Assembly: GCA_903901905.1 (NCBI GenBank)
Contig: CAIUSQ010000300.1
Span: 1-18,887, forward strand
Source: an uncultured Actinomycetes bacterium
Lineage (GTDB): Bacteria > Actinomycetota > Actinomycetes > Nanopelagicales > Nanopelagicaceae
Reading direction: 5' to 3'
Length of the DNA stretch: 18,887 nucleotides
Positions 1 to 9,536 of this stretch are shown piece after piece. The position numbers and the translations under genes were made by a program. The notes under the pieces are model-generated. The model saw only the letters and a program-made list of their open reading frames with translations. It did not search any database and was not told where the DNA came from. Position 1 is the first letter of the stretch; the number at the start of each line of letters is the position of its first letter.

Positions 1-336
1 AACTCCAGATGATGCTGCACCAACGATTGCACTTACTCCTGCTGAAATATGTGAGTCAGCAGTCTGTTGTGCGATGTCAGTACTTGTATCTCCTGAGTCG
101 CCACGGATGTGCTCAATATTTTCACCAAGTACTCCACCTGCGGCGTTGATATCAGCAACAGCTAAATCAACTCCTGCAAACTCTGGGGGTCCAAGGAACG
201 CAAGGCTGCCTGTCTCAGGCAACAATGAACCAATTTTTAGAGGACCAGAAGCTGTTCCTCCTCCACCGCAACCAGCAAGTACTAAGCCAGCTACTGCAGT
301 AGCAACCACAATGGCTGCCTTATTGAATTTCTGCAT
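1..336 (-). CDS. Substrate-binding lipoprotein of a branched-chain amino-acid-type ABC transporter (partial, N-terminal 112 residues)
   Basis: The 3' part of the gene lies outside the window. Residues 1-23 form a lipoprotein signal peptide: basic start MQKFNK, a hydrophobic stretch, then lipobox LAGC with Cys23 as the lipid-modified residue, followed by a GGGG linker. From about residue 32 the protein reads KIGSLLPETG and later AVADINAAGGV, typical of the type 1 periplasmic-binding fold of the LivJ/HAAT family, so it should catch a small amino acid or amide outside the membrane for an ABC permease. The ligand cannot be told from this fragment. The ATG start is well supported: an AAAGGAGA Shine-Dalgarno sequence (341-348) sits 4 nt upstream. 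It has its own leader of about 180 nt, separating it from pdtaR. Lipidation would depend on Lgt, encoded at 9537-10349. Confidence 0.85.
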   Translation of the reverse strand, partial: MQKFNKAAIVVATAVAGLVLAGCGGGGTASGPLKIGSLLPETGSLAFLGPPEFAGVDLAVADINAAGGVLGENIEHIRGDSGDTSTDIAQQTADSHISAGVSAIVGAASSGV

Positions 337-340
337 GTTT

Positions 341-348
341 TCTCCTTT
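341..348 (-). promoter_or_regulatory. Strong Shine-Dalgarno site of the binding-protein gene
   Basis: On the minus strand this reads AAAGGAGA and ends 4 nt before the ATG at 336. It is one of the best SD matches in the window and fixes the start, consistent with high expression of a transporter binding protein. Confidence 0.7.
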
Positions 349-449
349 TGTAAGTTCCTTTATCAAAGGTATCTAGATGACCTTCAAAAAGGATCACCGA
401 AGTGTACTAGCCAGTACCGAATAGCGAAAACTGATTTGCGCTCAATAGC

Positions 450-478
450 AGTATAGATCCGAGCTAATCCACTCAAAA
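450..478 (-). promoter_or_regulatory. Candidate promoter of the binding-protein gene
   Basis: On the minus strand a TATACT -10 (450-455) is preceded by TTTTGA (473-478) with 17 nt between; TTGAGT (471-476) is an alternative -35 but at only 15 nt. It lies in the pdtaR/binding-protein gap and would give a 5' leader of roughly 105 nt. The -10 is convincing and the -35 is weak. Confidence 0.4.
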
Positions 479-515
479 ATCAGGGATCTCATGGGGATTT
501 CCTTACTCGGCGCGG

Positions 516-1097
516 CTAAGAAAGGAACTGTTCGGCCTGCTTAGGGTCGATTACTGCCAAAGCAACTTCTTTCATGGTTAGGCGCCTATCCATCGCCGCT
601 TTTTGTATCCATGAGAATGCTTCCGGCTCGCTCAAGCTCAGGGCAGACATCAAAATGCCTTTAGCTTTGTCAATAATTTTACGGGTCTCTAACCGATCAT
701 GAAGATCTGCAACCTCTGTTGCCAAGGTTTTCATCTGATTATGTCTACTAATTGCAATTTCAATTGCCGGCATTAAGTCACCGATCGTAAATGGCTTAAC
801 CACATATGCCATTACTCCGGCATCACGTGCCCGCTCAACTAACTCTTTTTGCGAGAAAGCAGTGAGCATAAGAACAGGGGCAATCTCAATAATTTTAGAA
901 GCTGCAGAAATACCATCTAGGACCGGCATTTTTACATCTAAAATAGCAAGGTCTGGTTTGTGCTCAACAGCTAAATCAATTGCTTCTTGTCCGTTCGTTG
1001 CAGCAGCAACAACTTCATAACCAGCACCTTGAAGCATTTCGATCAAGTCCATTCGAATGATCGCTTCATCTTCGGCAACCAGAATACGAATGCTCAT
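516..1097 (-). CDS. pdtaR: Two-component response regulator with RNA-binding ANTAR output domain (PdtaR family)
   Basis: A 193-residue regulator. Residues 4-118 are a receiver domain: acidic pocket E9-D10, phosphoacceptor D54 in LAILDVKMP, switch T79, and K101 in KPF. Residues about 133-189 are an ANTAR domain with the core IIDKAKGILM. ANTAR proteins of this family are known to be phosphorylated by a PdtaS-type histidine kinase and to bind paired RNA hairpins to antiterminate transcription; the kinase gene is not in this window. Length and architecture match Rv1626-type PdtaR. The start is the ATG at 1097, giving MSIRILVAEDE directly at the first receiver strand, with AAAGGA about 10 nt upstream; an in-frame TTG at 1151 would add 18 non-conserved residues. 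It follows the tRNA and pyk on the same strand and may be co-transcribed with them. Confidence 0.9.
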   Translation of the reverse strand: MSIRILVAEDEAIIRMDLIEMLQGAGYEVVAAATNGQEAIDLAVEHKPDLAILDVKMPVLDGISAASKIIEIAPVLMLTAFSQKELVERARDAGVMAYVVKPFTIGDLMPAIEIAISRHNQMKTLATEVADLHDRLETRKIIDKAKGILMSALSLSEPEAFSWIQKAAMDRRLTMKEVALAVIDPKQAEQFLS

Positions 1098-1121
1098 GAT
1101 TGGCTCATCCTTTCTGGCAAT

Positions 1122-1145
1122 TTCTTGACGCACATGTATCAAGAA
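1122..1145 (-). other. Hairpin in the 5' leader of pdtaR
   Basis: Perfect 7-bp inverted repeat (minus strand TTCTTGA / TCAAGAA) around a 10-nt loop, lying between the tRNA 3' end and the pdtaR ribosome binding site. It could be an mRNA leader structure or a palindromic protein-binding site. The loop is not the hexaloop expected of an ANTAR target. Confidence 0.4.
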
Positions 1146-1161
1146 GTCCAAATAACTAACG

Positions 1162-1234
1162 TGCCCCGAGTCGGATTCGAACCGACACTATGCAGTGTTT
1201 GAGACTGCCCTCTCTACCGTTGGAGTACCGAGGC
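1162..1234 (-). tRNA. tRNA with CAA anticodon (Leu, UUG codon) but class I short variable loop
   Basis: The minus strand folds into a full cloverleaf of 73 nt. The acceptor GCCTCGG pairs with TCGGGGC (two G-U pairs) and A73 is the discriminator. The D arm is CTC/GAG with loop GG. The anticodon stem GCAGT/ACTGC is perfect, with loop CTCAAAC, so positions 34-36 are CAA. The variable loop is only 5 nt (ATAGT). The T arm is GTCGG-TTCGAAT-CCGAC. Tertiary pairs U8-A14, A15-U48, G18-U55, G19-C56 and T54-A58 can all form, so it does not look decayed. The 3' CCA is not encoded. CAA means leucine, yet bacterial tRNA-Leu normally carries a long variable arm. It lies 54 nt after the pyk stop and 64 nt before pdtaR. 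The fold is clear; the amino acid carried is less so. Confidence 0.85.
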
Positions 1235-1245
1235 CTTGCTTGAGT

Positions 1246-1251
1246 CTTATA
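1246..1251 (-). promoter_or_regulatory. Possible -10 element for the tRNA
   Basis: Minus-strand TATAAG ends 11 nt before the mature tRNA 5' end, the spacing expected for a short tRNA leader. No recognisable -35 stands 16-18 nt upstream, so the tRNA may instead be processed out of a gltBD-pyk readthrough transcript. Confidence 0.25.
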
Positions 1252-1288
1252 GTCTAACTGTAAACAGGATTGGTTTGGAAAACGAGAA

Positions 1289-2728
1289 TTATCGATAAGC
1301 GGGAACAACGCCACCAACTGCATCACCAACGCGGTGTACTCGCATTGCATTCGTTGAGCCAGGAATTCCAGGCGGAGATCCGGCGACAATGATGACTGTC
1401 TCCCCCTGTTTTGCACGACCAGATTCAATAAGTAACGTATCCGTCTGCTTTACCATTTCATCGGTGTGCTTAACCATCGATGCAATCGCAGGCTCGACTC
1501 CCCATGTAAGTGCAAGGCGATTGTAGGTACCTACCTCTGGGCTAAATGCAAGGATTGGAATTGGTGATCGCAGCCGCGCCATTCGACGAGCAGAGTCACC
1601 AGATTGAGTAAAAGTAACTAGGTACTTAGCTTCAACGATTGCACCAACTTCAGCTGCGGCTCGAGTAATAGCGCCGCCTTTCGTTCGAGGTGTCGTGCGA
1701 AGTGGTCGAATCATTTCGAATCCACCTTCCTCAGTTCGTGCGATGATCCGGGCCATCGTTGCAACTGCCTCAATTGCAAATGCTCCAATGGATGTCTCAC
1801 CCGACAACATCAAAGCATCAGCACCATCTAGAACTGCATTCGCGCAGTCGGTGGCTTCAGCTCGAGTCGGAGTTGAATTACTAATCATTGAATCCAGCAT
1901 TTGGGTTGCAACGATTACTGGTTTAGCAGCTTCGCGAGCAAGTTCGATGCATCGCTTTTGCACAAGTGGAACCTCTTCAATGGGCATCTCAACTCCAAGA
2001 TCCCCACGTGCAACCATGATGCCATCAAATGCGCTTACGATCTCCTGCAAATTCGCTACCGCCTGTGGTTTTTCGATCTTAGCGATCACTGGGATACGAA
2101 TCCCCACTTCATCCATAATTGCATGAACGTCATCAATATCTTTGGCGTTTCGCACAAAAGATAAAGCAATAAAATCTGCACCGGCACGAAGGCCCCAACG
2201 TAGATCATCCATATCTTTTTTAGAAAGCGCTGGAACAGAAACGGCTACCCCCGGTAAGTTAATACCTTTGCTATTGCTTACTAATCCTGGTTCTATAACT
2301 TTTGTAACTACATCATTGCCCTTGATCTCAATAACTTCAACGGTAACTTTTCCATCATCAATAAGTATACGATCGCCAGCTTTGCAATCACTAGGTAGTC
2401 CTTTATAGGTTGTGCCAACCCTGTCCTTACTACCCTCTATTTCATCTGTAGTAATTGTGAAAATATCACCGCGCGAAAGTTCATGAGGTCCATCTAAAAA
2501 TGTGGAGAGACGAATCTTAGGACCCTGCAAATCAATGAGCACTGCCACTGGAACGCCGGCCTCTTTAGCCCCTGCTCTAACAAGATCCAAACGCGACTGA
2601 TGATCAGTATGCGTGCCATGTGAAAGATTTAATCTAGCCATATTCATTCCAGCTTGAATGAGTTCTTTTACTTTTTCGGCGGTATCTACTGCAGGACCCA
2701 TGGTGCAGACGATTTTTGCCCTACGCAT
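1289..2728 (-). CDS. pyk: Pyruvate kinase
   Basis: Pyruvate kinase converts phosphoenolpyruvate and ADP to pyruvate and ATP in the last step of glycolysis, in the cytosol as a tetramer. The 479-residue length is normal. The N-terminus RRAKIVCTMGPA and MARLNLSHG (R32, N34, S36) give the nucleotide and potassium site; residues about 69-167 are the lid (B) domain; the signature IPVIAKIEKPQAV carries catalytic K217 and metal ligand E219; ARGDLGVE follows at 240-247. The allosteric C domain runs from about residue 340 to the end. The ATG at 2728 lies 10 nt after the gltD stop with no clear SD of its own, so translation is probably coupled to gltD. The gltD-pyk juxtaposition links ammonium assimilation to carbon flux, but a regulatory link is only inferred. 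Confidence 0.97.
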   Translation of the reverse strand: MRRAKIVCTMGPAVDTAEKVKELIQAGMNMARLNLSHGTHTDHQSRLDLVRAGAKEAGVPVAVLIDLQGPKIRLSTFLDGPHELSRGDIFTITTDEIEGSKDRVGTTYKGLPSDCKAGDRILIDDGKVTVEVIEIKGNDVVTKVIEPGLVSNSKGINLPGVAVSVPALSKKDMDDLRWGLRAGADFIALSFVRNAKDIDDVHAIMDEVGIRIPVIAKIEKPQAVANLQEIVSAFDGIMVARGDLGVEMPIEEVPLVQKRCIELAREAAKPVIVATQMLDSMISNSTPTRAEATDCANAVLDGADALMLSGETSIGAFAIEAVATMARIIARTEEGGFEMIRPLRTTPRTKGGAITRAAAEVGAIVEAKYLVTFTQSGDSARRMARLRSPIPILAFSPEVGTYNRLALTWGVEPAIASMVKHTDEMVKQTDTLLIESGRAKQGETVIIVAGSPPGIPGSTNAMRVHRVGDAVGGVVPAYR

Positions 2729-2738
2729 GGTTGCTACG

Positions 2739-4193
2739 TTAGACCATAAGTGGTTTAGAAGTTGGCTCTATCGGCGATGGAAGTTGAGTTCCTCCAGTCA
2801 AATAGGTATCAACTGCCGCCGCAGCGCTTCGCCCTTCAGCGATTGCCCAAACGATTAAGGATTGACCTCGCCCGGCATCTCCTGCAACAAATATGCCTTC
2901 TTCAGTGGTCTGAAAATTTGCATCTCGCTTTATGTTTCCACGTTCATCGATCCCTACTTCTAACTGATTAATCAATGAAGATTTCTCCGGCCCAGTAAAT
3001 CCCATAGCCATAAAGACAAAGTCAGCTTTGATTTCTTTCTCACTGCTTGGCTTTGCCTCAAATTTTCCATTAACAAATTCAGTTTCTACAATTTTAATTG
3101 CACGCAAATTTCCCTCTAAATCTCCAAGAAACTCTTCAGTACTTACAGCAAAGATGCGATTGTCCTGCTCTTCATGTGCACTCGATACGCGATAAATCAT
3201 TGGATAAGTAGGCCAAGGCTGCGAAGCCGGACGCTCATCAGTTGGTCTTGGCATAATCTCTAACTGAGTAACTGAAGCCGCGCCTTGCCGCACGGAAGTT
3301 CCAAGGCAGTCAGCACCAGTATCGCCTCCACCAAGAATGACAACATGTTTTCCTGCAACGTTTATAACTGGCTCTTCAACTTCACCTAAGGCCTGTTTAT
3401 TTCCCCACGGTAAAAACTCCATTGCTTGATAAACACCCTTGAGCTCTCGTCCCTTAATGTTGAGATATCGCCATTGTGTTGCACCCACTGCAAGTACCAC
3501 AGCGTCATATTTTCTACGTAGATCTGTTCCAGTTAACTCAATTCCAACATCTACGCCAGAACGAAAACGTGTACCTTCCTTCTCCATCTGTTCTAATCTT
3601 CGATCGAGGATATGTTTCTCCATTTTAAACTCAGGAATTCCATAACGTAAAAGTCCACCAATTTTGTCGGCTCGCTCATAGACCGCAACAGTATGTCCCG
3701 CCCTTGTTAACTGCTGGGCAGCTGCAAGACCTGCAGGTCCTGATCCAATTACTGCAACCGTCTTACCTGTTAAGCGATCAGGAGGCATCGGCTTCACATT
3801 ATCCATGTCGAATGCTTCTTCAATTGTTCGAAGTTCTATCTGTTTAATCGTTACTGCGTCGCGATTAATTGCTACCACGCATGCAGTCTCACATGGCGCT
3901 GGACATAAACGACCTGTGAACTCCGGAAAATTATTTGTAGCATGCAGGCGGTTAACCGCCTCTTCTTTATCTCCCCTATAAATTAGATCATTCCACTCTG
4001 GAATTAAATTCCCTAGCGGGCAACCGTTGTGACAGAAAGGAATGCCACAGTCCATGCATCGGCCTGCTTGCTTTTGTAAGTGCTCAAAACTTTGTGGTTC
4101 GTATACTTCGCGCCAATCTTGAATTCGAACATCGACTGGACGGCGCTTTGGAACCTCGCGCGCAGTTGTCATAAAACCCTTTGGATCAGCCAT
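2739..4193 (-). CDS. gltD: Glutamate synthase [NADPH], small (beta) subunit
   Basis: The beta subunit takes electrons from NADPH through FAD and passes them via iron-sulfur clusters to GltB. The protein has 484 residues, normal for the family. The N-terminal part has the two cysteine groups for 4Fe-4S clusters: C46, C49, C54, C58 and C97, C101, C105. The FAD Rossmann motif GSGPAG is at 150-155, followed by [14 protein letters not shown] typical of GltD-like proteins. The NADPH-binding motif GGGDTG is at 288-293, and a C-terminal FAD contact ([16 protein letters not shown]) is present. Its ATG overlaps the end of gltB by 8 nt, a coupling that suits a fixed subunit ratio. Nothing appears degraded. 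Confidence 0.96.
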   Translation of the reverse strand: MADPKGFMTTAREVPKRRPVDVRIQDWREVYEPQSFEHLQKQAGRCMDCGIPFCHNGCPLGNLIPEWNDLIYRGDKEEAVNRLHATNNFPEFTGRLCPAPCETACVVAINRDAVTIKQIELRTIEEAFDMDNVKPMPPDRLTGKTVAVIGSGPAGLAAAQQLTRAGHTVAVYERADKIGGLLRYGIPEFKMEKHILDRRLEQMEKEGTRFRSGVDVGIELTGTDLRRKYDAVVLAVGATQWRYLNIKGRELKGVYQAMEFLPWGNKQALGEVEEPVINVAGKHVVILGGGDTGADCLGTSVRQGAASVTQLEIMPRPTDERPASQPWPTYPMIYRVSSAHEEQDNRIFAVSTEEFLGDLEGNLRAIKIVETEFVNGKFEAKPSSEKEIKADFVFMAMGFTGPEKSSLINQLEVGIDERGNIKRDANFQTTEEGIFVAGDAGRGQSLIVWAIAEGRSAAAAVDTYLTGGTQLPSPIEPTSKPLMV

Positions 4194-7100
4194 TAGCTGC
4201 TACCTCCATTACTAGTTCATCAACTGGCAAACCTTCTCGCTCTGCTCTCTCCATTGCCGCTATTACTCGAGCATAGTCACGAGGCATTACAAGTGAAATA
4301 CGTGCAAGGCTCTTCTCCCAATTCTTTAACAATTCGGCGGCAATCTCTGAGCCAGTCTCTGCATGAAACGTTGAAATATTATCTTTAAGAATCACAATCT
4401 GATCCGCAGGAACAGCAAGAATATCTACCATCTCTGAATTCACATTAGCCCTTTCTAGATCTAAAACAAATGCACGTCCACCTGACATTCCTGCCGCAAA
4501 GTTTCGACCAGTCTGGCCTAAGACTATTACTGTGCCGCCAGTCATGTACTCGCAGCCGTGATCTCCAATTCCTTCGACAACTGCTAGAGCTCCGGAGTTT
4601 CGAACACAGAATCGCTCACCAACAACTCCACGGATGAAAATTTCGCCAGATGTTGCGCCGTAACCGATCACGTTTCCAGCAATAACATTGTTCTGTGATT
4701 TAAAACTGGCCTTCTCATCTGGGCGAACAACAACACGACCACCAGAAATTCCTTTTCCAACGTAGTCATTTGAGTCGCCATAAAGCCGAATGGATAGGCC
4801 ACTTGGGATGAATGCACCAAGTGACTGACCAGCAGAGCCATGTAAGACAACATCGATGGTGCCTGAAGGTAATCCCTCAACTCCATATCTGCGGGTGACT
4901 TCTGCTCCAAGCATTGTGCCAACTGTACGATTTACATTTCGAACTGGTAGATCAATCTTTACACTCTCGCCTTTTTCAAGTGCAGGTGATGCCAAAGATA
5001 TGAGTTGATTATCTAAAGCCTTCTCAAGTCCGTGATCTTGCTTGATCGTATTGTGAAGTGGACTGACCACATCTGGACGAAGGAGTAACGGAGCAAGATC
5101 TAATCCTGAGGCCTTCCAGTGATCGATCGCTTTGCGAGTATCAAGATACTCAACATGACCGATTGCTTCTTGAATAGTCTTAAATCCGAGTTGGGCCAAA
5201 ATCTCTCGAACTTCCTCTGCAATGTATTCAAAGAATGTTTCAACAAACTCAGGCTTACCACTAAAGTTTTTGCGCAGCTCAGGATTTTGTGTGGCAACGC
5301 CAACTGGGCATGTATCTAAATGACATACGCGCATCATGATGCACCCAGAAACAACTAGCGGCGCCGTTGCAAAACCATACTCTTCAGCACCGAGAAGCGC
5401 AGCGATAACAACATCTCGCCCGGTTTTTAACTGACCATCGGCCTGAACAACTATGCGATCACGCAACCCATTGAGTAAAAGTGTTTGTTGTGTTTCTGCT
5501 AATCCAAGCTCCCATGGAGCTCCAGCATGCTTAAGGGAAGTTAAAGGCGAGGCACCTGTACCACCGTCATGCCCGGAGATTAAAACAACGTCAGCATGTG
5601 CCTTTGATACACCAGCAGCAACTGTACCTACTCCAACCTCTGCAACAAGTTTTACGTGAATTCGTGCATTTTTGTTTGCATTCTTTAAATCATGGATTAA
5701 CTGTGCTAAATCCTCAATCGAATAGATGTCATGGTGAGGCGGTGGAGAAATAAGACCAACTCCTGGTGTTGAGTAACGAGCCTTTGCAATCCATGGATAA
5801 ACCTTGTATCCCGGGAGTTGTCCACCCTCACCTGGCTTTGCGCCTTGAGAGATTTTGATTTGAATATCATCACTGTTGACCAGGTAATTGCTATTTACAC
5901 CAAAGCGACCAGATGCAACTTGCTTGATTGCAGATCGCTTGGAATCACCATTAGCCATTGGCGTATATCGCTCGATCTCTTCGCCACCTTCACCAGTATT
6001 TGATTTTCCACCAATGCGGTTCATAGCTATTGCTAAAGTCTCGTGAGCCTCAGCCGAAATCGATCCATATGACATCGCACCTGTTGAGAACCTTTTAATG
6101 ATTTCACTTGCTGGCTCAACATCATCAATTGAAATTGCGTTACTTGAACTCGCGTTGAACTCAAATAATCCGCGCAAAGTCATCAGGCGGGAACTTCGCT
6201 CATTAACGCGATCGGTATATCTCTTGAAGATGTCATATCGCTTATTTCTAGTTGAGTGCTGCAGAGTAAAGACTGTCTCTGGATCAAATAAATGTGGTTC
6301 ACCTTCACGGCGCCATTGATATTCACCGCCGATTGGAAGTCGTTTAGTTCCTGGAATCTCTCCACCTGGTGGATAAGCAATGTGATGTCGTGCGATGGTC
6401 TCCTCTGCAATCACATCTAGAGATACACCCCCTAATCGTGATGTTGTTCCCACAAAATATTCATCCACGATTTCTTGCGACAAACCAATTGCTTCAAAGA
6501 CTTGTGCTCCCGTATAGGAGGCGATTGTGCTGATACCCATCTTTGACATAACTTTTAGCACACCCTTGCCCAAGCTTTTTATGAGATTCTTTACAGCTTT
6601 TTCAGGTGTTATGCCGGTGATGACTCCTTGAAGCACTAAATCTTCAGCTGACTCCATAGCAAGATAAGGATTAACGCACGCTGCTCCATAACCAATCAGA
6701 AGTGCAACATGATGGACCTCTCGCACATCACCTGCCTCAACAACTAATCCAACACTCGTGCGAGTTTTTTCTCGAATCAAATGATGGTGGACCGCAGCAG
6801 TTAACAAAAGTGATGGAATAGAAGCATCCTCTGCATCTCCATCACGATCTGACAAGACAATGATGTGTGCCCCATCGTTTATAGCCTGTGTAACCTCACG
6901 CTTAATCTCATTAAGTCGCTCGCGAAGGCCGGCACCACCTTTAGAGACATTAAATAAACCACGGATTACATGTGCGCTAAGTTCGGGAAAATCATCATCT
7001 GCATTGATATTGATAATCTTAGCCAGCTCATCATTATCGATAACAGGGAATGCAAGTGAAACTTGACGACAACTTTCTGGGCCAGGATCAAGCAGATTGT

Positions 7101-8703
7101 GTTCTGGCCCCATAGAAGTTCCCAAACTTGTAACTAACTCTTCACGAATCGCATCTAGAGGTGGATTAGTTACTTGAGCAAATAGCTGTGAGAAGTAATC
7201 AAAAATCAATCGAGGCTTGTCTGAAAGAGCAGCAATTGGTGTATCCGTTCCCATTGAACCCAGCGGCTCCATGCCATTTTTTGCCATCGGAGTAATAAGA
7301 ATGCGTAGATCTTCTTCTGTGTATCCAAATGCACGTTGCCGACGAACAACTGAAGAGTGAGGATAAACAATGTGCTCTCTTGATGGGAGCTCGCTGAGCT
7401 TAACCATTCCATCTTCTAGCCATTTTCCGTAGGGTGCGGCAGTTGCTAATCCATCTTTGATTTCACCATCTTCAATGATGCGTCCTTGTTCAATATCAAC
7501 TAAAAACATTTTTCCAGGTTGCAAGCGGCCTTTTCGTTCTATGTTCTCTGCAGGAATATCAAGTACTCCAACTTCAGAGGCAAGAACGACAAGTCCATCT
7601 TTTGTAACCCAATAACGAGATGGTCGTAGTCCATTGCGATCTAGAACTGCTCCTACTTGATGTCCATCTGTAAAAGTTACACATGCTGGTCCATCCCATG
7701 GCTCCATCAAAGATGCATGGAAGGCATAAAAATCACGACGATTCTTTGGCATCGATGCATGGTTCTCCCAAGCTTCAGGAATCATCATCAAAACTGCCTG
7801 TGCTAGTGAGCGACCTCCCAAATATAGAAGTTCTAAGACTTCATCAAATGATGCCGAGTCAGAACCATCCATTTGAACAATTGGAAACAATCTTTTTAAG
7901 TCACCGGGAATGAGATCACTCTCAAGCAGTGACTCACGTGCGCGCATCCAATTTCTATTTCCTTTAACAGTGTTTATCTCTCCATTGTGGGCAATAAATC
8001 GATAAGGGTGAGCAAGTGGCCAAGAAGGAAAAGTATTAGTTGAAAAGCGAGAGTGAACCAAGGCAAGTGGAGAAACAACCCGTTCATCTGAAAGCTCTGG
8101 AAAAAACTCTTCTAACTGACCAGTTGTAAGCATGCCCTTGTAAACAATTGTCTGAGAAGAAAGAGATGGGAAGTACACCTCTAATGAATGTTCTACTCTT
8201 TTTCGTAAGCAAAACGCCATGCGATCGAGGATAATTCCGCTCTCATTGTTTTTTCCAGAAATGAATAACTGGTGAAACTCCGGCATTACCGAAAGGGCAG
8301 TTTTTCCTAACGACTTCGGTTCGATAGGGACTTCTCGCCACCCTAAGACCACAACTCCCTCTTCGTCGGCTATTTTTTTTATTTCATCTTTAAAACTGGA
8401 TCCCTTTGCAACAAATGCGATGCCTGTGGCATATGCGCCGACAGGTGGAAGTTTAAATCCACTTACTTCTTGAAAGTATTTATCCGGGATTCGGATGAGA
8501 ATTCCGGCACCATCTCCACTATCTGGCTCAGCTCCAGATGCACCGCGATGCTCCATGTTGCGAAGTGCGGTAAGTGCTTTAGAAACTATCTCATGTGTTG
8601 CGATTTTGTTGAGTGTGGCAACCATTGCAACACCACATGCATCATGTTCATCTGCAGGGTTATAAAGCCCTTGAGCCTGCGGATAATTATTTGCGAGGGC
8701 CAT
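4186..8703 (-). CDS. gltB: Glutamate synthase [NADPH], large (alpha) subunit
   Basis: GOGAT alpha subunit: it hydrolyses glutamine and adds the ammonia to 2-oxoglutarate, forming two glutamates with electrons from GltD. With the chosen start it has 1505 residues. Residues 1-22 are a propeptide; C23 in EHDACGVAM would be the N-terminal nucleophile of the glutaminase domain (to about residue 430). The central domain follows, then the FMN-binding synthase barrel with [18 protein letters not shown] and the 3Fe-4S ligands C1121, C1127 and C1132 in [15 protein letters not shown]. The C-terminal beta-helix (GXGXG) domain contains [12 protein letters not shown]. The ATG at 8703 is preferred over one at 8742 because it has TAGGAG 5 nt upstream and gives a propeptide of ordinary size. 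It is the first gene of the gltB-gltD-pyk block; the 110-nt gap before it should hold a promoter, but I see no convincing one. Confidence 0.96.
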   Translation of the reverse strand: MALANNYPQAQGLYNPADEHDACGVAMVATLNKIATHEIVSKALTALRNMEHRGASGAEPDSGDGAGILIRIPDKYFQEVSGFKLPPVGAYATGIAFVAKGSSFKDEIKKIADEEGVVVLGWREVPIEPKSLGKTALSVMPEFHQLFISGKNNESGIILDRMAFCLRKRVEHSLEVYFPSLSSQTIVYKGMLTTGQLEEFFPELSDERVVSPLALVHSRFSTNTFPSWPLAHPYRFIAHNGEINTVKGNRNWMRARESLLESDLIPGDLKRLFPIVQMDGSDSASFDEVLELLYLGGRSLAQAVLMMIPEAWENHASMPKNRRDFYAFHASLMEPWDGPACVTFTDGHQVGAVLDRNGLRPSRYWVTKDGLVVLASEVGVLDIPAENIERKGRLQPGKMFLVDIEQGRIIEDGEIKDGLATAAPYGKWLEDGMVKLSELPSREHIVYPHSSVVRRQRAFGYTEEDLRILITPMAKNGMEPLGSMGTDTPIAALSDKPRLIFDYFSQLFAQVTNPPLDAIREELVTSLGTSMGPEHNLLDPGPESCRQVSLAFPVIDNDELAKIININADDDFPELSAHVIRGLFNVSKGGAGLRERLNEIKREVTQAINDGAHIIVLSDRDGDAEDASIPSLLLTAAVHHHLIREKTRTSVGLVVEAGDVREVHHVALLIGYGAACVNPYLAMESAEDLVLQGVITGITPEKAVKNLIKSLGKGVLKVMSKMGISTIASYTGAQVFEAIGLSQEIVDEYFVGTTSRLGGVSLDVIAEETIARHHIAYPPGGEIPGTKRLPIGGEYQWRREGEPHLFDPETVFTLQHSTRNKRYDIFKRYTDRVNERSSRLMTLRGLFEFNASSSNAISIDDVEPASEIIKRFSTGAMSYGSISAEAHETLAIAMNRIGGKSNTGEGGEEIERYTPMANGDSKRSAIKQVASGRFGVNSNYLVNSDDIQIKISQGAKPGEGGQLPGYKVYPWIAKARYSTPGVGLISPPPHHDIYSIEDLAQLIHDLKNANKNARIHVKLVAEVGVGTVAAGVSKAHADVVLISGHDGGTGASPLTSLKHAGAPWELGLAETQQTLLLNGLRDRIVVQADGQLKTGRDVVIAALLGAEEYGFATAPLVVSGCIMMRVCHLDTCPVGVATQNPELRKNFSGKPEFVETFFEYIAEEVREILAQLGFKTIQEAIGHVEYLDTRKAIDHWKASGLDLAPLLLRPDVVSPLHNTIKQDHGLEKALDNQLISLASPALEKGESVKIDLPVRNVNRTVGTMLGAEVTRRYGVEGLPSGTIDVVLHGSAGQSLGAFIPSGLSIRLYGDSNDYVGKGISGGRVVVRPDEKASFKSQNNVIAGNVIGYGATSGEIFIRGVVGERFCVRNSGALAVVEGIGDHGCEYMTGGTVIVLGQTGRNFAAGMSGGRAFVLDLERANVNSEMVDILAVPADQIVILKDNISTFHAETGSEIAAELLKNWEKSLARISLVMPRDYARVIAAMERAEREGLPVDELVMEVAANG

Positions 8704-8708
8704 GATCA

Positions 8709-8713
8709 CTCCT
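8709..8713 (-). promoter_or_regulatory. Shine-Dalgarno site deciding the gltB start
   Basis: Minus-strand AGGAG-type core (AGGAG/TGATC/ATG) with a 5-nt spacer before the ATG at 8703. It favours this start over the upstream in-frame ATG at 8742. Confidence 0.65.
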
Positions 8714-8813
8714 ACGGATAGTCCGAAATAATGATGGGACATCCTTGGCCCGTACTACTTACTAGGAAAGCGTAGCAAGAAGGTCGGAATGTGTCGCCTT
8801 AAATTATGTGAAA

Positions 8814-9521
8814 TTAAAGACCTGAAATATTGGCAATCTTTCCAATTCCGGCTGTGATGAGCATGCCTAGGCTTCCCCCGAGCATGACTCGTACCGTTGG
8901 AGTAAAAATCCGAGCACCGGCAAGTCGCGCACTCACCACTCCAGTAATCAGCAGCCCACCTAAGGTGAACACAACGATCGACCAAAATTTGGCACCAATT
9001 GTTGGTGCAAATGCTCCGGCAAATGGAATAAGGCCACCGGCAGTAAATGAAATTGCAGATGCAATGGCAGCTTGAACAGGTCTGGCCTTTGTGTGCGGAT
9101 GTTGACCTAACTCATCTCGCAAGTGCGCCTCTAGAGCATCTTTTTTGTGCATCTCTTGTGCAACTTGCAATGCTAACTCTGGAGTAAGACCTCTCGCAAT
9201 ATAAATATGTTGTAGCTCCATAAGCTCTGCCTCTGGATCTATTGCCAAGTGTTCCATCTCTAAAACCCGATCAGATGCCTCAACATCATTTTGAGATTTA
9301 ACAGAAACGTATTCACCAACAGCCATAGACATAGCTCCGGCAGTTATTCCTGCCAAACCTGCAGTCAGTAGGAATTCTTCTTTGCCAGCAGCTGCAACAC
9401 CAATCATTAATGAGGCAGTTGAAACCAATCCATCATTTGCACCGAGAACTGCAGCACGTAACCAACCTGCACGATGAGTGCGATGTTGCAGATTGCGCTT
9501 ATAAACATCCTCAAGGCTCAT
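8814..9521 (-). CDS. VIT1/CCC1-family membrane transporter (probable Fe2+/Mn2+)
   Basis: A 235-residue integral membrane protein of the VIT/CCC1 family, whose known members move iron or manganese out of the cytoplasm. The diagnostic N-terminal helix WLRAAVLGANDGLVSTASL (about 20-38) is followed by a glycine/alanine-rich helix with AGAMSMAVGEYVSVKSQ. A charged cytoplasmic segment of about 80 residues (80-145), rich in Glu and His (E.EHL, EMHKKDALEAHL), corresponds to the metal-collecting region of VIT proteins. Three more helices complete the five-helix layout, ending at NISGL. The ATG sits 15 nt after the lgt stop with a weak SD, so it is probably the last gene of a dsbA-like/lgt/VIT operon. 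The metal is not evident from the sequence. Confidence 0.85.
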   Translation of the reverse strand: MSLEDVYKRNLQHRTHRAGWLRAAVLGANDGLVSTASLMIGVAAAGKEEFLLTAGLAGITAGAMSMAVGEYVSVKSQNDVEASDRVLEMEHLAIDPEAELMELQHIYIARGLTPELALQVAQEMHKKDALEAHLRDELGQHPHTKARPVQAAIASAISFTAGGLIPFAGAFAPTIGAKFWSIVVFTLGGLLITGVVSARLAGARIFTPTVRVMLGGSLGMLITAGIGKIANISGL

Positions 9522-9536
9522 GTTTATCAGCCTACA

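Noticed and set aside
1098..1151. N-terminal extension of pdtaR from a TTG at 1151
   Set aside because: The added 18 residues are not receiver-like, the TTG has no SD, and the ATG at 1097 gives the standard N-terminus with a ribosome binding site.
987..1202. Plus-strand ORF of 71 codons ending in PRVGFEPTLCSV
   Set aside because: It runs antisense through the tRNA gene and into pdtaR; the RVGFEPT string is the familiar false translation of a tRNA T arm.
1162..1234. Idea that the CAA tRNA is a dedicated initiator for the TTG starts seen here
   Set aside because: It lacks initiator features: position 1-72 is a paired G-C and the anticodon stem has no run of three G-C pairs. TTG starts are normally read by the standard initiator.
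8704..8742. Longer gltB from the ATG at 8742
   Set aside because: The 13 extra residues lie across the good SD of the ATG at 8703, which already gives an ordinary propeptide before Cys23.
8704..8813. gltB promoter candidates (CATAAT and TAGTAC -10-like strings on the minus strand)
   Set aside because: Neither has a -35 at 16-18 nt; a promoter is expected here, but I cannot place it.
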